DNA of 64,000 nt from an uncultured Saprospiraceae bacterium (GCA_937929945.1 CALFUK010000069.1:1-64000), one strand, 5' to 3'. Shown: positions 51,606 through 62,361, numbered from the stretch's first letter. Numbers and translations are program-made. Notes: generated by a model from the sequence alone, not told the origin.

Positions 51606-54337
51606 TCCAAGCGCTGAATCAGCAGAATGAGTGTAAGTATTGACATGGCCTGCGCCACAGAATCTCCTAAGACTCTAGTCCAATCCACATCTTCTTTATC
51701 CTCGTCTTTGAGCTGATCTAATTCTGATCTTGAACGCACTTTAATGTGAGATCCATTTTTGACTTTGGGATATTTATACCCGAAAGGGAATCTACGTTTT
51801 GTCTTTTTAACCTCCCCATTGGCATTCTCTACGAAAATGAGATTTTTCTTCGCCTCGCTGTGAAGCCCACCTGCATAATAGTCTATGTAGAATAAGGCAT
51901 TCTTGCCCTGATGGTATGCGACTTGTATTTCTTTATTGGGACCTATGATCGTACTATCCAGCACTTCGTCCACTCGTGTAGCGCCTGATATCGTGACAAA
52001 GTCCAGCTTTTTAGGGACATGTATCTCATCACCGTCTTTCAGTATATAGTTATATTTACTATTCGCTGTATTCAGCACCTCATCCAATCGCAGGACGATG
52101 TAGCCCAACGAATCTTCTTGGCGATAAAGCTTAGCGCCGTCTGGAAATGCCTCTTCTGACAATCCCCCAGCCCGCTTGATGATATCAGTGATTTTCTCAT
52201 TATCATTCAATAGTGAATATGGGCCTGGGTATTTCACCTCTCCGCTCAGCTTGATTTCTTTCTGCAATTCGAACTCTGGTACAAATCTGATGTAGACATT
52301 ATCATAAGGCTCCAATACATAATTAGCATCAGAGTTTTGATCAAATTCAAAATCACGTGTGATATTCAGATTCGCGACGACAGTCTTTGTAGGATCATTG
52401 TCTTGGAAGACCAGTCGGGACACCTCTATGTTATTTGTGGAGGCGCCCAGCTTTAATCCTTGTGCTAAGATGATAGCATCCCCGACAGTCATATTTTTAC
52501 CATAGGGAAAGTCTCCAGGATTATTCACTGCACCCTGTATGCCCACGAATTGTTCATCTTCAAATTTATTGCGCGACATGACCTCGATGACGTCGTATCC
52601 GCTGACCTGTATATTTTGCTCGGACTCAGGATTATTCTGTATTTCTTTTAAATTCACCTTGATGTATTCCAGAGAATTAGGCACCAGCGGATCTTTACGA
52701 TAGATCATCACAATATTGCCAGCATCGCTCTTCTTCCCTCCTGCTAAGAATATCGCGTCTGTCACTCTGAGATTTTCTCCTTCATCATAGACGAAGTCAC
52801 CTGCGACTCTGACAGCACCCTTCACACTGAAGGATTTTTTATCTGCGTACCTCGCTCTGTCCCAGATGGTCAGGACGTCTCGGTCAGCGAGAACGATATT
52901 TCTGGGGCTGCTCTTATTTTGCAGGATATCGTCGATGTTGAGCCATATGAAATGTTTCGTCTGGTCTGGATTAGTCCTGATTAAAAGAGCTTTGGCTGTG
53001 TATGACTCTGGCCTGAGTCCTGCCAGTTCTACCAAGTCACTGATCGTCATATTATCTCTGCGCTCGAATTCTCCTTTATTGATGACCTCTCCCTGTACAT
53101 TCACATAGTTTCTTGCTGATGCTTCGACGGCTTCCACCACGATGCGATCGCCATCCCTCAGACCGAAGGAAGTACTACGACTCCTTAGATCACTGTACGG
53201 GATATCGAGCTTGATGCGCTCATCATTCTCGTATCGATATAGCTCGAAGGTTTTTCTATAGGCATCTTCTCGCAGTCCTCCAGCGTAAGTCAATAAATCA
53301 AATAGGTCTTCATCTTTCAGCATCTCATATCTCAGCGGACGCTTCACTGCCCCTTCGATCGTGACGATGTCTCCTTGTACTGGCACGTGGATGACATCAT
53401 TATCCTCTATATAGTATTGATCTGCCTGACTGGGGTCATTTAGGTATTCGTATACATCGATGACCTTGACGCCACCCACAGCTTTAAGTAGCTGAATGCG
53501 TCTGAGGGTCCCGATGCTGTTAGGTCCTCCAGATGCGGCTAGCGCATTGATGGCGTTATTAAAGGCGATGAGCTTGAAGCTACCAACACGATTTACCTCA
53601 CCGTATATGCCCACATTGACTGAGCGCTGCGAACTGACAATCAGTTCAAACTCCCCGGCAGAAAAATTATAGTAGTTTGAAAAAGCTTTATATAGCTTGT
53701 CTCGGGCCGACTTAATACTAGCGCCAGACAGCAGCACTCGTCGTTTCCCATCGAGGATTCTGATGTAGCCATCGCCCCTGATTTTATATTTATCTTCAAA
53801 CTGTGACCTACCGAAAATCGAGACCGACACCTCATCGCCGACACCCAATACATAGCTTTCAGGCAGTTGGAGATCATCACCCGGCTGGTAGATGCTTACA
53901 CTTCCATTGCGAAATATATTCTGACCATAGATCAGTGTGCTGCTGTCGATTTCTGTAAAGATGTCAATCTTCTCGGTAAGGCTATCCAGATCCTCATCTA
54001 CTGGTTCGATCTCCTCTGGAGTACCTACGATTTCTGTCGAAATGGTATCTGGATTCTGGTTTAGCAGCCCAGTCACATCAGCTTTTTTATTTTGTTCCAG
54101 ATTCTGAATGATCGTCTGCATTCTCTCCAGCTGTGCTGGTGATAGGTCCTGGATGTTATTGATGTCCTGTATATCGATGCCTTCTGCCAATAAAGCCGAG
54201 ATGACCTCCTGCTCGGTCAGGCCTCTCCGCTCCAGCTCCGCTCTTGCCTGTGCTTCAGAGACTTGATTTTGAGAAAAACTACTGCTGGTCAGCAATATAC
54301 ATATGACAAATAAACTTAATTTATATATATATTTCAT
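51602..54337 (-). CDS. SLBB-domain polysaccharide export outer-membrane protein
   Basis: About 911 residues from ATG 54337, giving signal peptide YKLSLFVICILLTSSSFSQ. After a helical region and a Poly_export domain (about 150-230; YVLGVGDEVSVSIFGRSQ), about six to seven SLBB units follow (for example VNVGIYGEVNRVGSFKL, VTIEGAVKRPLRYEM, FVGIQGAVNNPGDFPYG, IKLSGEVKYPGPYSL). A C-terminal hydrophobic segment (MSILTLILLIQ) ends it. It is a Wza-like channel for capsule or exopolysaccharide, much longer than Wza, as is usual in Bacteroidota. Other export genes are not in view; the uxs-like gene nearby would supply UDP-xylose. Confidence 0.9.
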   Translation of the reverse strand: MKYIYKLSLFVICILLTSSSFSQNQVSEAQARAELERRGLTEQEVISALLAEGIDIQDINNIQDLSPAQLERMQTIIQNLEQNKKADVTGLLNQNPDTISTEIVGTPEEIEPVDEDLDSLTEKIDIFTEIDSSTLIYGQNIFRNGSVSIYQPGDDLQLPESYVLGVGDEVSVSIFGRSQFEDKYKIRGDGYIRILDGKRRVLLSGASIKSARDKLYKAFSNYYNFSAGEFELIVSSQRSVNVGIYGEVNRVGSFKLIAFNNAINALAASGGPNSIGTLRRIQLLKAVGGVKVIDVYEYLNDPSQADQYYIEDNDVIHVPVQGDIVTIEGAVKRPLRYEMLKDEDLFDLLTYAGGLREDAYRKTFELYRYENDERIKLDIPYSDLRSRSTSFGLRDGDRIVVEAVEASARNYVNVQGEVINKGEFERRDNMTISDLVELAGLRPESYTAKALLIRTNPDQTKHFIWLNIDDILQNKSSPRNIVLADRDVLTIWDRARYADKKSFSVKGAVRVAGDFVYDEGENLRVTDAIFLAGGKKSDAGNIVMIYRKDPLVPNSLEYIKVNLKEIQNNPESEQNIQVSGYDVIEVMSRNKFEDEQFVGIQGAVNNPGDFPYGKNMTVGDAIILAQGLKLGASTNNIEVSRLVFQDNDPTKTVVANLNITRDFEFDQNSDANYVLEPYDNVYIRFVPEFELQKEIKLSGEVKYPGPYSLLNDNEKITDIIKRAGGLSEEAFPDGAKLYRQEDSLGYIVLRLDEVLNTANSKYNYILKDGDEIHVPKKLDFVTISGATRVDEVLDSTIIGPNKEIQVAYHQGKNALFYIDYYAGGLHSEAKKNLIFVENANGEVKKTKRRFPFGYKYPKVKNGSHIKVRSRSELDQLKDEDKEDVDWTRVLGDSVAQAMSILTLILLIQRLD

Positions 54338-54562
54338 ACTATTTTGAATCACCATGTAGAGCTTTTAAGTGATTTATGATACTAAAGCCTATGCGATCAT
54401 CATTAGAGGGTGCAAAAACTATGCCTTGACCCGTGGCATGATTTAGTACTAAAACAAAGCAATAATTAATAGAATCAGTCAAAATGCATGTTAATCTTTG
54501 TCAGTTGGCTTGCATTCTCTGGGACAACATGAATAATTCAGACGTTTTAAGCCCAACAAAGT

Positions 54563-54570
54563 TATATTTG
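54563..54570 (+). promoter_or_regulatory. -7 element upstream of the FKBP gene
   Basis: TATATTTG matches TAnnTTTG exactly and lies 18 bp before ATG 54589, leaving a very short leader. No clear -33 box. Confidence 0.5.
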
Positions 54571-54588
54571 CCGCCGATCTAAAAATTA

Positions 54589-55041
54589 ATGCACATGTCA
54601 ATCAAATATTTCTCGTTTCTACTTCTGGCTGTATCCATGTTATTCCTCTCTTGCAGTGGTGATGATGAGGAACCAAGCACACAGCTGACTGTAGAGCAGT
54701 ACGTAGAGCAGAATAACCTGACAACACAAGTAACACCCTCAGGCCTCCATTACATCATCAAGGAACAAGGGACGGCTCCTAATCCAGAACCCACCTCTAC
54801 GATTACGATTAACTATGAAGGATACTTCTTGACAGGGGGCACCTTTGATAGTGGAAACAATGTTACATTTCCATTACCTAATCTAATAGCTGGATGGAAG
54901 GAAGGCATACGGCTCATTGGCACAGGTGGGAGCATCACCCTATTGATTCCATCACAACTGGCATATGGGCCATCGGGTAGAGGTTCTATTCCTCCTAATG
55001 CGGCATTGGGTTTTGAGATTGATCTGATCTCATTTCAATAA
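54589..55041 (+). CDS. FKBP-type peptidyl-prolyl isomerase lipoprotein
   Basis: The 150-residue protein has a lipoprotein signal (SMLFLSC). The FKBP domain at about 45-150 has [33 protein letters not shown] and [20 protein letters not shown]. It should catalyse proline cis-trans isomerisation and assist protein folding in the periplasm or on the outer membrane. ATG 54595 is an alternative start. The 3' end overlaps the convergent epimerase gene by 12 bp. Confidence 0.92.
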   Translation: MHMSIKYFSFLLLAVSMLFLSCSGDDEEPSTQLTVEQYVEQNNLTTQVTPSGLHYIIKEQGTAPNPEPTSTITINYEGYFLTGGTFDSGNNVTFPLPNLIAGWKEGIRLIGTGGSITLLIPSQLAYGPSGRGSIPPNAALGFEIDLISFQ

Positions 55042-55995
55042 ATCTGAACTTACGATTGCAGGGAATTTTTTCATAAAGTATTCGAATGTCCTCTGAAGGC
55101 CCTCGGCTCTCTCTATCTGTGGAGACCACTCTAAGATTCTTTGCGCAAGAGTGATATCTGGCTGTCTTCTCTTCGGATCGTCCTCTGGTAGTGAGTGGTA
55201 GGTTATTTTAGCCTCTGGATGATTCACGATCTTGATGATCTCTTCTGCCAATTCCTTGATGGTGATTTCATCTGGATTCCCAATGTTCACTGGTAGATGA
55301 TACTCGCTGTCCATCAGTCTCACGATTCCTTCTATAAGATCATCAATGTAGCAGAATGATCGGGTCTGCTGACCATCCCCGAAAATGGTGAGCTCTTCAC
55401 CCGCCATAGCTTGACCAAAGAAAGCGGGAAGCGCTCGACCATCAGCCAGCCTCATTCGTGGCCCGTAGGTATTGAAGATTCGGATAATTCTGGTCTCCAG
55501 TCCATGATAATTGTGATAGGCCATCGTCATCGCCTCTTGGAATCGCTTAGCCTCATCGTATACCCCTCTCGGGCCAATAGGATTCACATTTCCCCAGTAT
55601 GATTCTGTCTGAGGGTGTACCTCTGGATCTCCATATACCTCTGAGGTAGATGCGATGAGTAGCCGAGCCTTCTTTTCCTTAGCCAGTCCAAGTAGATTGT
55701 GAGTGCCCAGAGAGCCTACTTTCAGCGTTTGTATGGGCATCCTAAGGTAGTCTATGGGGCTTGCTGGTGATGCGAAGTGAAGTATATAGTCAAGATCACC
55801 TGGTACATGCACGAAGGTACTAACATCGTGATAGTGAAACTCAAAGTACTGCTGCGGAAATAGATGTTCAATATTCTGCAGCGAACCTGTGATCAAATTA
55901 TCCATGGCTACTACGTGGTAGCCATCCTTGAGATATCGGTCTGCGAGATGAGAACCAATAAATCCTGCTGCACCGGTGATTAGTACTTTCTTCAT
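55030..55995 (-). CDS. UDP-glucuronate decarboxylase-like NAD-dependent epimerase
   Basis: About 321 residues from ATG 55995 ([17 protein letters not shown]); ATGs a little upstream also exist. An extended SDR with the [14 protein letters not shown] Rossmann motif, [23 protein letters not shown], catalytic Tyr146-x3-Lys150 in YDEAKR, and [19 protein letters not shown]. This pattern is that of UDP-xylose synthase, which turns UDP-glucuronate into UDP-xylose for surface polysaccharides. It fits the polysaccharide export gene close by. Confidence 0.88.
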   Translation of the reverse strand: MKKVLITGAAGFIGSHLADRYLKDGYHVVAMDNLITGSLQNIEHLFPQQYFEFHYHDVSTFVHVPGDLDYILHFASPASPIDYLRMPIQTLKVGSLGTHNLLGLAKEKKARLLIASTSEVYGDPEVHPQTESYWGNVNPIGPRGVYDEAKRFQEAMTMAYHNYHGLETRIIRIFNTYGPRMRLADGRALPAFFGQAMAGEELTIFGDGQQTRSFCYIDDLIEGIVRLMDSEYHLPVNIGNPDEITIKELAEEIIKIVNHPEAKITYHSLPEDDPKRRQPDITLAQRILEWSPQIERAEGLQRTFEYFMKKFPAIVSSDLLK

Positions 55996-56185
55996 AGGCA
56001 TTATGCTATCTATGATCAAAGATCAGACCAGCTAATTTTTTAGACTGAAGCATTTGATTGCAGCTCATAAAATATAGAATCCAGTTAAGCTGGATGTATC
56101 TTGTGCATAAATGTATCGTACGATACACTTATTAAATGCGTTTTTAATAAGAATAGCACCCAGATTGACCTGGTATAGAAAACAT

Positions 56186-58048
56186 ATGACCCTCTTATTG
56201 ATCCTGATCGTCTTCTTCATCGGGGCTATGCAGCACAGCTATGCTCAAAGGCCAGACTTCTCTGGTGCTCGAGGCCAAATCAATCAGCAGCAGCAGAAAA
56301 CTCAAGTCAAAACGGAGCCAGACACCACTACTGTAGAGTGGTATCAGATCAATCAAATCAAAGACCTGCAAAGCTTCTCGGACACCCTCCTCGATGAGAT
56401 TCACATCTATAATCCCTTAGAAAAAGGCAAACTCTTCGCTCAGCATCTGGGTAATCTTGGGTCTGCTGCCCGACCGCTTTTCTATGAGCTCCAGCAGCGC
56501 CATGCTCGACTCGACTTTGGCTTTCATGACTTTGATCCCTATCTGAAAAGCAGACAGAATATAAAGCTATATCGCACCAACAAAGCATTCTCTAAGCTGG
56601 CCGTCGTCCCAGGGAGTAATCAGGATAACTTCATGGTATCTGCCCTATTCAGCCGCCCCTTTAAAAATGATGTGCAGCTCACAATCGACTACAGCAGAAT
56701 GATTCAAGATGGGCTCTACTCTAATCAAGCTACCAGACTGACTAATCTGGCCTTTGTCATTGCGAAAAAATATAAGTCAAGAGATATGATCATCAGCTAT
56801 GTCTCTAATGCGAACAATGCGAGTCAGAATGGAGGTATCACCACAGACACTCTATTCAATCAAGAATTTTCCAATTTTAGAAGGAGCATACCAGTAAGGC
56901 TTAGCGGTGCGCAGACCAGACATGCGAATCAGGAATATGCTGTCAATAATTATTTTCAACTGTCTCGGTATGAAGGCATCAGCTTCAGGCACGAACTGGC
57001 CTACGAGACGGGCTCGTTCAAATTTTATGATGAAAGCATCAGCAATGAGGAGCAGCTCTATTACAATCGGTATGTGACCGAAGATCGCGGCATCAGATCC
57101 TACCTCTCCTACAACAAACTGGAGACCAGCCTTACAGGCGATCTCCTTTGGAAAGGCTTCAATGTGAATGCAGGTATCAACTATAGCTACTACCGAATAA
57201 ACCAGGAGGCGACACAATACAGTGTCAATGACATCAGCGCTACTGGTACACTCTCTTTTCAAATCAACGATCGCATGTCACTGTACTCCGATGCCTACAT
57301 AGGACTGGGGAGTAACATAGCAGAGTATGAGCTGCGCGGTAAGGCTATGATCAATCTCAACGACGGCATCCAGCTATCAGCTTCCGCCGTATTAGAAAGA
57401 TATCGTCCTGCACTAATCCATCAGCAGGCCTATATCAATCAAATAGAGATATGGAATAACTCATTCAGCAAGCCACTTCGTAATACGCTGCAAGCTGAGC
57501 TTAGTATAAAACAATTAGGCATATCGGCTGAGATCTCGCAGATAGCGATCACGAATCCCATCTACTATAATCAGAATGCCGAAGTCGATCAATATGACGG
57601 GACCGTTCTGATCAGCCAGCTCTATGGCAGATCACACCATCAGCTGAGCTCTCTGCATATGAAGCACCAGGTGGGGCTACAAAATCTTTCAGATAACATC
57701 TTTAATCTACCGCGACTGCTGAGCGAACACGAATTCTATTGGCAAAACTTCATCTTCAAAAAGCGGATGTGGGCTAGATTCGGGATCCGGGTCAAGACGG
57801 TAGAGTCATATGTTGCTGCTGACTATTCGCCTGTCATCGGCGTATACCACCAGAACGCTGGTGAACCAGATGCTTTCTTATACCAAGCAGATGCATACAT
57901 CTCTTTTAAGGTAGATAAAGTACGTGCTTTTATCTTGGCTGAGAATCTCAGTCAGACCATCAATAATCAAGTTTTTGCTCTAACAGCAGACTATCCCATT
58001 GTGGACTTTAAAGTCAAATTAGGGTTTCATTGGGATTTGTATGATTAG
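56186..58048 (+). CDS. Putative porin, outer-membrane beta-barrel
   Basis: About 620 residues from ATG 56186, which opens a good signal peptide (LLLILIVFFIGAMQHSYAQ); ATG 56111 adds a 25-residue leader. The mature protein starts with a Gln-rich linker, then a domain with DTLLDEIHIYNPLEKGK and LGNLGSAARPLFYE. The latter is typical of the large Bacteroidota putative-porin family. The rest is a many-stranded barrel ending in KLGFHWDLYD. Probably forms an outer-membrane channel; substrate unknown. Confidence 0.83.
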   Translation: MTLLLILIVFFIGAMQHSYAQRPDFSGARGQINQQQQKTQVKTEPDTTTVEWYQINQIKDLQSFSDTLLDEIHIYNPLEKGKLFAQHLGNLGSAARPLFYELQQRHARLDFGFHDFDPYLKSRQNIKLYRTNKAFSKLAVVPGSNQDNFMVSALFSRPFKNDVQLTIDYSRMIQDGLYSNQATRLTNLAFVIAKKYKSRDMIISYVSNANNASQNGGITTDTLFNQEFSNFRRSIPVRLSGAQTRHANQEYAVNNYFQLSRYEGISFRHELAYETGSFKFYDESISNEEQLYYNRYVTEDRGIRSYLSYNKLETSLTGDLLWKGFNVNAGINYSYYRINQEATQYSVNDISATGTLSFQINDRMSLYSDAYIGLGSNIAEYELRGKAMINLNDGIQLSASAVLERYRPALIHQQAYINQIEIWNNSFSKPLRNTLQAELSIKQLGISAEISQIAITNPIYYNQNAEVDQYDGTVLISQLYGRSHHQLSSLHMKHQVGLQNLSDNIFNLPRLLSEHEFYWQNFIFKKRMWARFGIRVKTVESYVAADYSPVIGVYHQNAGEPDAFLYQADAYISFKVDKVRAFILAENLSQTINNQVFALTADYPIVDFKVKLGFHWDLYD

Positions 58049-58055
58049 CTGCACT

Positions 58056-58502
58056 CTATTCTTGAGCGACCAAATCTCGAATCGCAGCCTCCAGTGCATA
58101 GCTATACCCTTTCGTACCAAAACCACAGATCACCCCTTGAGCGATAGCAGAGATATACGAGAAATGGCGAAATGATTCACGTGCGTGAATATTAGAAATA
58201 TGTATCTCATAGACAGGTAAATCTGAGCCACTCAGCGCATCTCGCAGTGCAATGGAGGTGTGTGAGTAAGCTCCTGGATTGATGACTATGGCGTCAGCCT
58301 TGCCTCTGGCTGCATGGATGACATCCACCAGCTGTCCCTCGCCATTCCGCTGCTCACAATAGACAGTCACACCGTGATCCAGCCCCTGCTGGATGCACTC
58401 CTGCTCAATATCAGCGAGCGTCTTATGTCCATAGATTTCTGGTTCTCGGACGCCCAGTAGATTAAGATTTGGACCATTGAGTAATAATACCGTTTTGCTC
58501 AT
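58056..58502 (-). CDS. aroQ: 3-dehydroquinate dehydratase, type II
   Basis: A 148-residue enzyme of the shikimate pathway that dehydrates 3-dehydroquinate. [20 protein letters not shown] contains the active-site Tyr, [15 protein letters not shown] the Arg/Gln region, [17 protein letters not shown] the catalytic His, and [14 protein letters not shown] the second His. Length is normal for the dodecameric type. It is 52 bp downstream of the HMG-CoA reductase gene and on the same strand. Confidence 0.96.
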   Translation of the reverse strand: MSKTVLLLNGPNLNLLGVREPEIYGHKTLADIEQECIQQGLDHGVTVYCEQRNGEGQLVDVIHAARGKADAIVINPGAYSHTSIALRDALSGSDLPVYEIHISNIHARESFRHFSYISAIAQGVICGFGTKGYSYALEAAIRDLVAQE

Positions 58503-58554
58503 ATTGTACAGTTTCTATTTTAATGATAAGCAAAAACTTGACCAAGCAGACGGC

Positions 58555-59724
58555 CTATCGATTCCGACCATAAGCTTCATGACTGGACACCCACTCGTCA
58601 CTGATCACGGCAGCACTGAGAGAGAGCTCACCTCCGATCACCACAGCAGCCATAATTTCAGCCAGCTTATTCACTTTGCCAGTACCGTAGCAGCCCATCA
58701 TCTCTAAGCATTCTCGCTGGGTGGCCAGCCCCGTACCTCCGCCATATGTAGCTATGATCAGAGCTGGTATGGTGACAGAAAAATAGTAATCGCCATTATC
58801 CTTCACCTCGCCATAGACGAAGCCTGCGGAGGACTCAGCGATATTCGCCACGTCCTGCCCCGTCGCAATGAAGAGCGCTGTCAGTGCATTCGCAAAGTGA
58901 GAACCATTATTCACTGAGCCGCACTGGATGGCTCCCATATTCGAGAGCTGGCGCTGGTAGTGGAGGGCTTCTCCCGTGGTGTGTAGTGTCTCTTCTATGT
59001 AGGCCTTGGGCAGCGTCACTTCAGCGACCACCCGCTTGCCTCTGGTTCTGAGCGCATTCACCATGGAGTGCTTCTTGTCTGTATCAAAATTAGCCGCCAG
59101 GGTAAAGTGCTCCAGCCCTGCTGGATTCTGGCTGAGTATCCACTGACATGCTTCCCTCGTGGCTTTTGTGACCATATTCTGACCAGCGGCATCGCCCGTC
59201 GTATAGTTGAATCTCAGCCAGCGCATCTTACTGGCAGCGTACTGCTCGATGTCTCTTAGTTTACCTACTGAGGTAGTCGACTCTGCGGCCTTCACGATAT
59301 CAGCATAGTGACGGATCACCCACTGACCAAAATCTCTGGCGTATTTAGCATTCTCAAATACGAAGACAGGTGCGCGCTGCATGCAGTCATCGATGACTGT
59401 GGTGGTCACTCCTCCCGCTGCTTTTGTGATTTTCATACCCCGATTGTAGCTTGCTACCAGCGTCCCTTCCGTCGTAGCGAGAGGAATGTAGAACTCACCT
59501 TGAGCGTGCTCTCCATTCACTAATAATGGACCTGCTACTCCGATGGGCACCTGCGCCACACCAGTGAATAGCTCTACATTGCCACTGACCGTATCAGGGT
59601 CAAAGGTATATTGACTAACGTGATCAAGCGATTCTCCCGTTTCTTGCTTGACAAATTCTCTTCGTGCTGTGACGGCTTCTCTGGTGTAGTCATTTGGCTT
59701 TTGACGGGGTACTTTAGGCTTCAT
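58555..59724 (-). CDS. Hydroxymethylglutaryl-CoA reductase
   Basis: A 389-residue cytoplasmic enzyme that makes mevalonate from HMG-CoA. Motifs: VPIGVAGPLLVNG for CoA binding, catalytic Glu in LATTEGTLVASYNRG, FDTDKKHSMVNA with the active Lys, ALFIATGQDVANIAESS with the catalytic Asp, ATYGGGTGLATQREC, and the C-terminal His in SSHEAYGRN. No membrane domain. It implies isoprenoid synthesis by the mevalonate route in this organism. In this window no other mevalonate gene is visible. Confidence 0.93.
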   Translation of the reverse strand: MKPKVPRQKPNDYTREAVTARREFVKQETGESLDHVSQYTFDPDTVSGNVELFTGVAQVPIGVAGPLLVNGEHAQGEFYIPLATTEGTLVASYNRGMKITKAAGGVTTTVIDDCMQRAPVFVFENAKYARDFGQWVIRHYADIVKAAESTTSVGKLRDIEQYAASKMRWLRFNYTTGDAAGQNMVTKATREACQWILSQNPAGLEHFTLAANFDTDKKHSMVNALRTRGKRVVAEVTLPKAYIEETLHTTGEALHYQRQLSNMGAIQCGSVNNGSHFANALTALFIATGQDVANIAESSAGFVYGEVKDNGDYYFSVTIPALIIATYGGGTGLATQRECLEMMGCYGTGKVNKLAEIMAAVVIGGELSLSAAVISDEWVSSHEAYGRNR

Positions 59725-59800
59725 CTTCGTATATTTTATGTTTCGTAGTTATGGCTTTCTGCGGATGACATTGGTCATCGGCAGTGAATATTCTAATGGT

Positions 59801-60295
59801 CTACACTTCAGCTGATTCGTTGTATTGATCGAGTAATCCGAATTGGTATAAGTGCCATTTAAAATGCTCATAGTGCATCAGTTCGTGATCCTCTTTTGAG
59901 AATTCGCCCATCATATCATTATAACTCTTGTATGTGGGATTCTCTTCGAAAGTGCTGAAGATGCGCGCTACAGCCGCAGGTACATCTGCGACAGCTTCTT
60001 CCAAAGAGCCATAGCGCAGAGCGGTGAGGTCGTCTTTGGTTTGGCCTTCCTTAGGCCTGTGTTGAAAGTGGGCTCCATTGTTTAAAAATTTTCGGAAATA
60101 GGCCTGTGATTTAGTGGGTTCCGCTGGAGGATCACCTTTACGCTTCAGGGAGCTCTTTGTCACCCAGATCAGGTGCTCGACCATATGCTGCGGTGACATC
60201 AACCCAAAATTGGGAGCGGCATCAGCGCGGAGGTTTTTTAGTAGTTCTGGTACTTGGTTCACTAAAAATTCTTTTTTGTCTGTAGATACTTTCAT
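59801..60295 (-). CDS. DinB-like (DUF1569-type) protein
   Basis: A 164-residue helical protein. His residues expected at a metal site occur in SPQHMVEHLIWVTKSS and in HYEHFKWHLYQFG near the C-terminus, as in DinB/DUF1569 proteins. Members are putative metal-dependent hydrolases or thiol transferases of unknown substrate. It lies alone; its leader contains a GAATGCC box 19 bp before the ATG, similar to two other leaders in this window. The 231 bp upstream show no gene. Confidence 0.7.
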   Translation of the reverse strand: MKVSTDKKEFLVNQVPELLKNLRADAAPNFGLMSPQHMVEHLIWVTKSSLKRKGDPPAEPTKSQAYFRKFLNNGAHFQHRPKEGQTKDDLTALRYGSLEEAVADVPAAVARIFSTFEENPTYKSYNDMMGEFSKEDHELMHYEHFKWHLYQFGLLDQYNESAEV

Positions 60296-60526
60296 TGTTT
60301 AATTTTTAATATAGAATGCCTTTCGGCGTATACTCAGCTTACTTATTCGTTTGCGGCTCTTACCTTTTGAGACGGAAGCCATTGTATGACTTTATCCTGT
60401 TTTTATCCACGTGATGACTCATGCTTCAATCGTTCATCATGAGATGTATATCGATTCGGCTGTGCCCGTCGTAGCCTGTCTATAAGCGGCTACGATTGTG
60501 GCTATAGCTTACTTATATTCTGTATT

Positions 60527-61195
60527 TTATTTCATGTTTATATTTTCAACTATTTTATCATTTTCGATAGACAGTACCTTTTCTTGATACTCATTCATAA
60601 AGTATTTAACTGTTTGGAGTTCTGATTGTAAATCGACTAAAGGTTCAATTATCTTTCCTTTTTCATCATAAAATGTTGATTTACTTAAGTCTAAATATCC
60701 AAATTTCAATTGAGCATCTCCTTCACAAGATGTATCCATATTGAAATGTTTTATTTCGTATTTAACAGAAGCTTTTATGTTGCCATTTGAATAGAAATAT
60801 TGCCAATCTCCACTTTTAAAGGAGTAGAATTGTTTGCATAGCCCGCCAGTACAGCAATTAGTATATTCTCCTAATCCGTAATTACCCTTTTCTATTAAAT
60901 TATTTTGATCATTATATTTTTCTGAAAGTCCGACTTTTAAATATGAAACCATGTCATCAGAATCTACCGCAAAGGTTGTTCTGGATTTGATTTTACCAGT
61001 TTCAAAGTATTCAATAATTGTAGTGTCTTTTCCTATATATCCCGCATTCCTTATTTCGAATAAATCACTGTTAAGATTAAAATACCTTTCTGGCAAATTA
61101 TCGATATTGACAACCTCATTAGTTTGATTTACTTGTTTGCTTGTGCTACAAGAGATCAATGTGGTTAGAATCAATATTCCGAAGATGTATTTCAT
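60527..61195 (-). CDS. Hypothetical lipoprotein with MORN-like repeats
   Basis: The 222-residue protein has a lipoprotein signal (LTTLISC). The mature region has repeats of the kind YFETGKIKSRTTF, LIEKGNYGLGEY and YFYSNGNIKASVKY, resembling MORN/YwqK-type motifs, and six Cys. Its codons are much richer in A and T than those of neighbouring genes, with many AAT, TTT and ATA. This suggests recent acquisition. Function unknown; the repeat type occurs in immunity-like proteins, but no toxin gene is adjacent. Confidence 0.72.
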   Translation of the reverse strand: MKYIFGILILTTLISCSTSKQVNQTNEVVNIDNLPERYFNLNSDLFEIRNAGYIGKDTTIIEYFETGKIKSRTTFAVDSDDMVSYLKVGLSEKYNDQNNLIEKGNYGLGEYTNCCTGGLCKQFYSFKSGDWQYFYSNGNIKASVKYEIKHFNMDTSCEGDAQLKFGYLDLSKSTFYDEKGKIIEPLVDLQSELQTVKYFMNEYQEKVLSIENDKIVENINMK

Positions 61196-61260
61196 TTCTT
61201 TATGGTGTGTATACCTGATTAAATATTCATCACAAAGCTTTAGCTGTTAGCATATTGACC

Positions 61261-62361
61261 CTAAGCAATAGCAACACTTTTACCTGACTCAGCTGATGCA
61301 AAGATCGACTCAATGATCTGGATATCTTTCTTGCCCATCGAGCCAGGACATTTGACGGCCGTATCATTGATGATGGCTAGCGCATCATTATCCATTTGTA
61401 GTGCTTGCTGGTTTTCTACAAATGCATTCATCTGGACACCATCACTTCTTTCTCCGACGACACCATGGTAGGATTGCATCGGGGCCAGTCTATACCAGCC
61501 AGATTCACAGTCGACGCGCAGCTGGTTATTTGGCTTTCCGACACTGGTAAAGCCATCAGCCACTAAGCCATTTCTAAACCTCAACTGAAATACTGTGGTC
61601 TCATCCACCTCTTTAAACAAGGCTGGGCGATCTATAATATGTCGCGCAGAGACTACCTCTATGGGATCCATACCGGTAGCATACCTGATCGCATTCACAG
61701 CATAGACTCCCATATCATACATCGCACCTCCACCCATCGCTTTCTTAGCCCTCCACCCTTGAGGCTCTCCACCAGCGTAAGATGACTCAGCTAAGACCGA
61801 TGTCATCTTTCCAAAAGGCTTTGTCTCCTGATAAGAGATCAGAGCCTGGGTGTTGGGCTCGTGAATCATACGGTAACCCAATGATAGTTTCACCTTGTTT
61901 TTATGGCAAGCATCAATAATCTCTTGACATTGGGCCACATTGAGCGCCATAGGCTTTTCGCACCAAACGTGTTTACCAGCTCGAGCTGCGATCACGGCAT
62001 ATTTAGTATGCAGCGCAGTGGGTACGATGACATAGACCACATCTATCTCTTCATTGTCAGCGATCCGATGCATCGTCTCATAGTTATATACATTCTGATC
62101 CTTGATTCCGTATTTCTCCTGCCAGATGGGAATTTTCTCTGGGCTACCTGTCACGACACCTGCCAGGTGAGCATGCTCCGTCTGTAGCAGAGCTGGCGCG
62201 ATCAGATCCGTGGCATAATAGCCCAGTCCGACGATAGCGACACCCAAACTTTTTTTCTTTTCCGTTCCTCCGACGGTCGCTTTTTGCTGGCATGCATACA
62301 TTCCAGTATAAGCCGAGGTCATTAAAGAGTGCTTAAGGAATTCTCTCCTGTTAAAAGGCAT
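61261..62361 (-). CDS. Gfo/Idh/MocA-family oxidoreductase, Tat-exported
   Basis: A 366-residue NAD(P)-dependent oxidoreductase. The N-terminus NRREFLKHSLMTSA is a twin-arginine signal, so it is exported folded. The Rossmann domain has GVAIVGLGYYATDLIAPAL, and the conserved EKP motif occurs in VWCEKPMALN. The C-terminal domain has MGGGAMYDMGVYAVNAIRY. Such enzymes act on sugars or inositols, often in periplasmic glycan processing; the substrate is unknown. Confidence 0.88.
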   Translation of the reverse strand: MPFNRREFLKHSLMTSAYTGMYACQQKATVGGTEKKKSLGVAIVGLGYYATDLIAPALLQTEHAHLAGVVTGSPEKIPIWQEKYGIKDQNVYNYETMHRIADNEEIDVVYVIVPTALHTKYAVIAARAGKHVWCEKPMALNVAQCQEIIDACHKNKVKLSLGYRMIHEPNTQALISYQETKPFGKMTSVLAESSYAGGEPQGWRAKKAMGGGAMYDMGVYAVNAIRYATGMDPIEVVSARHIIDRPALFKEVDETTVFQLRFRNGLVADGFTSVGKPNNQLRVDCESGWYRLAPMQSYHGVVGERSDGVQMNAFVENQQALQMDNDALAIINDTAVKCPGSMGKKDIQIIESIFASAESGKSVAIA

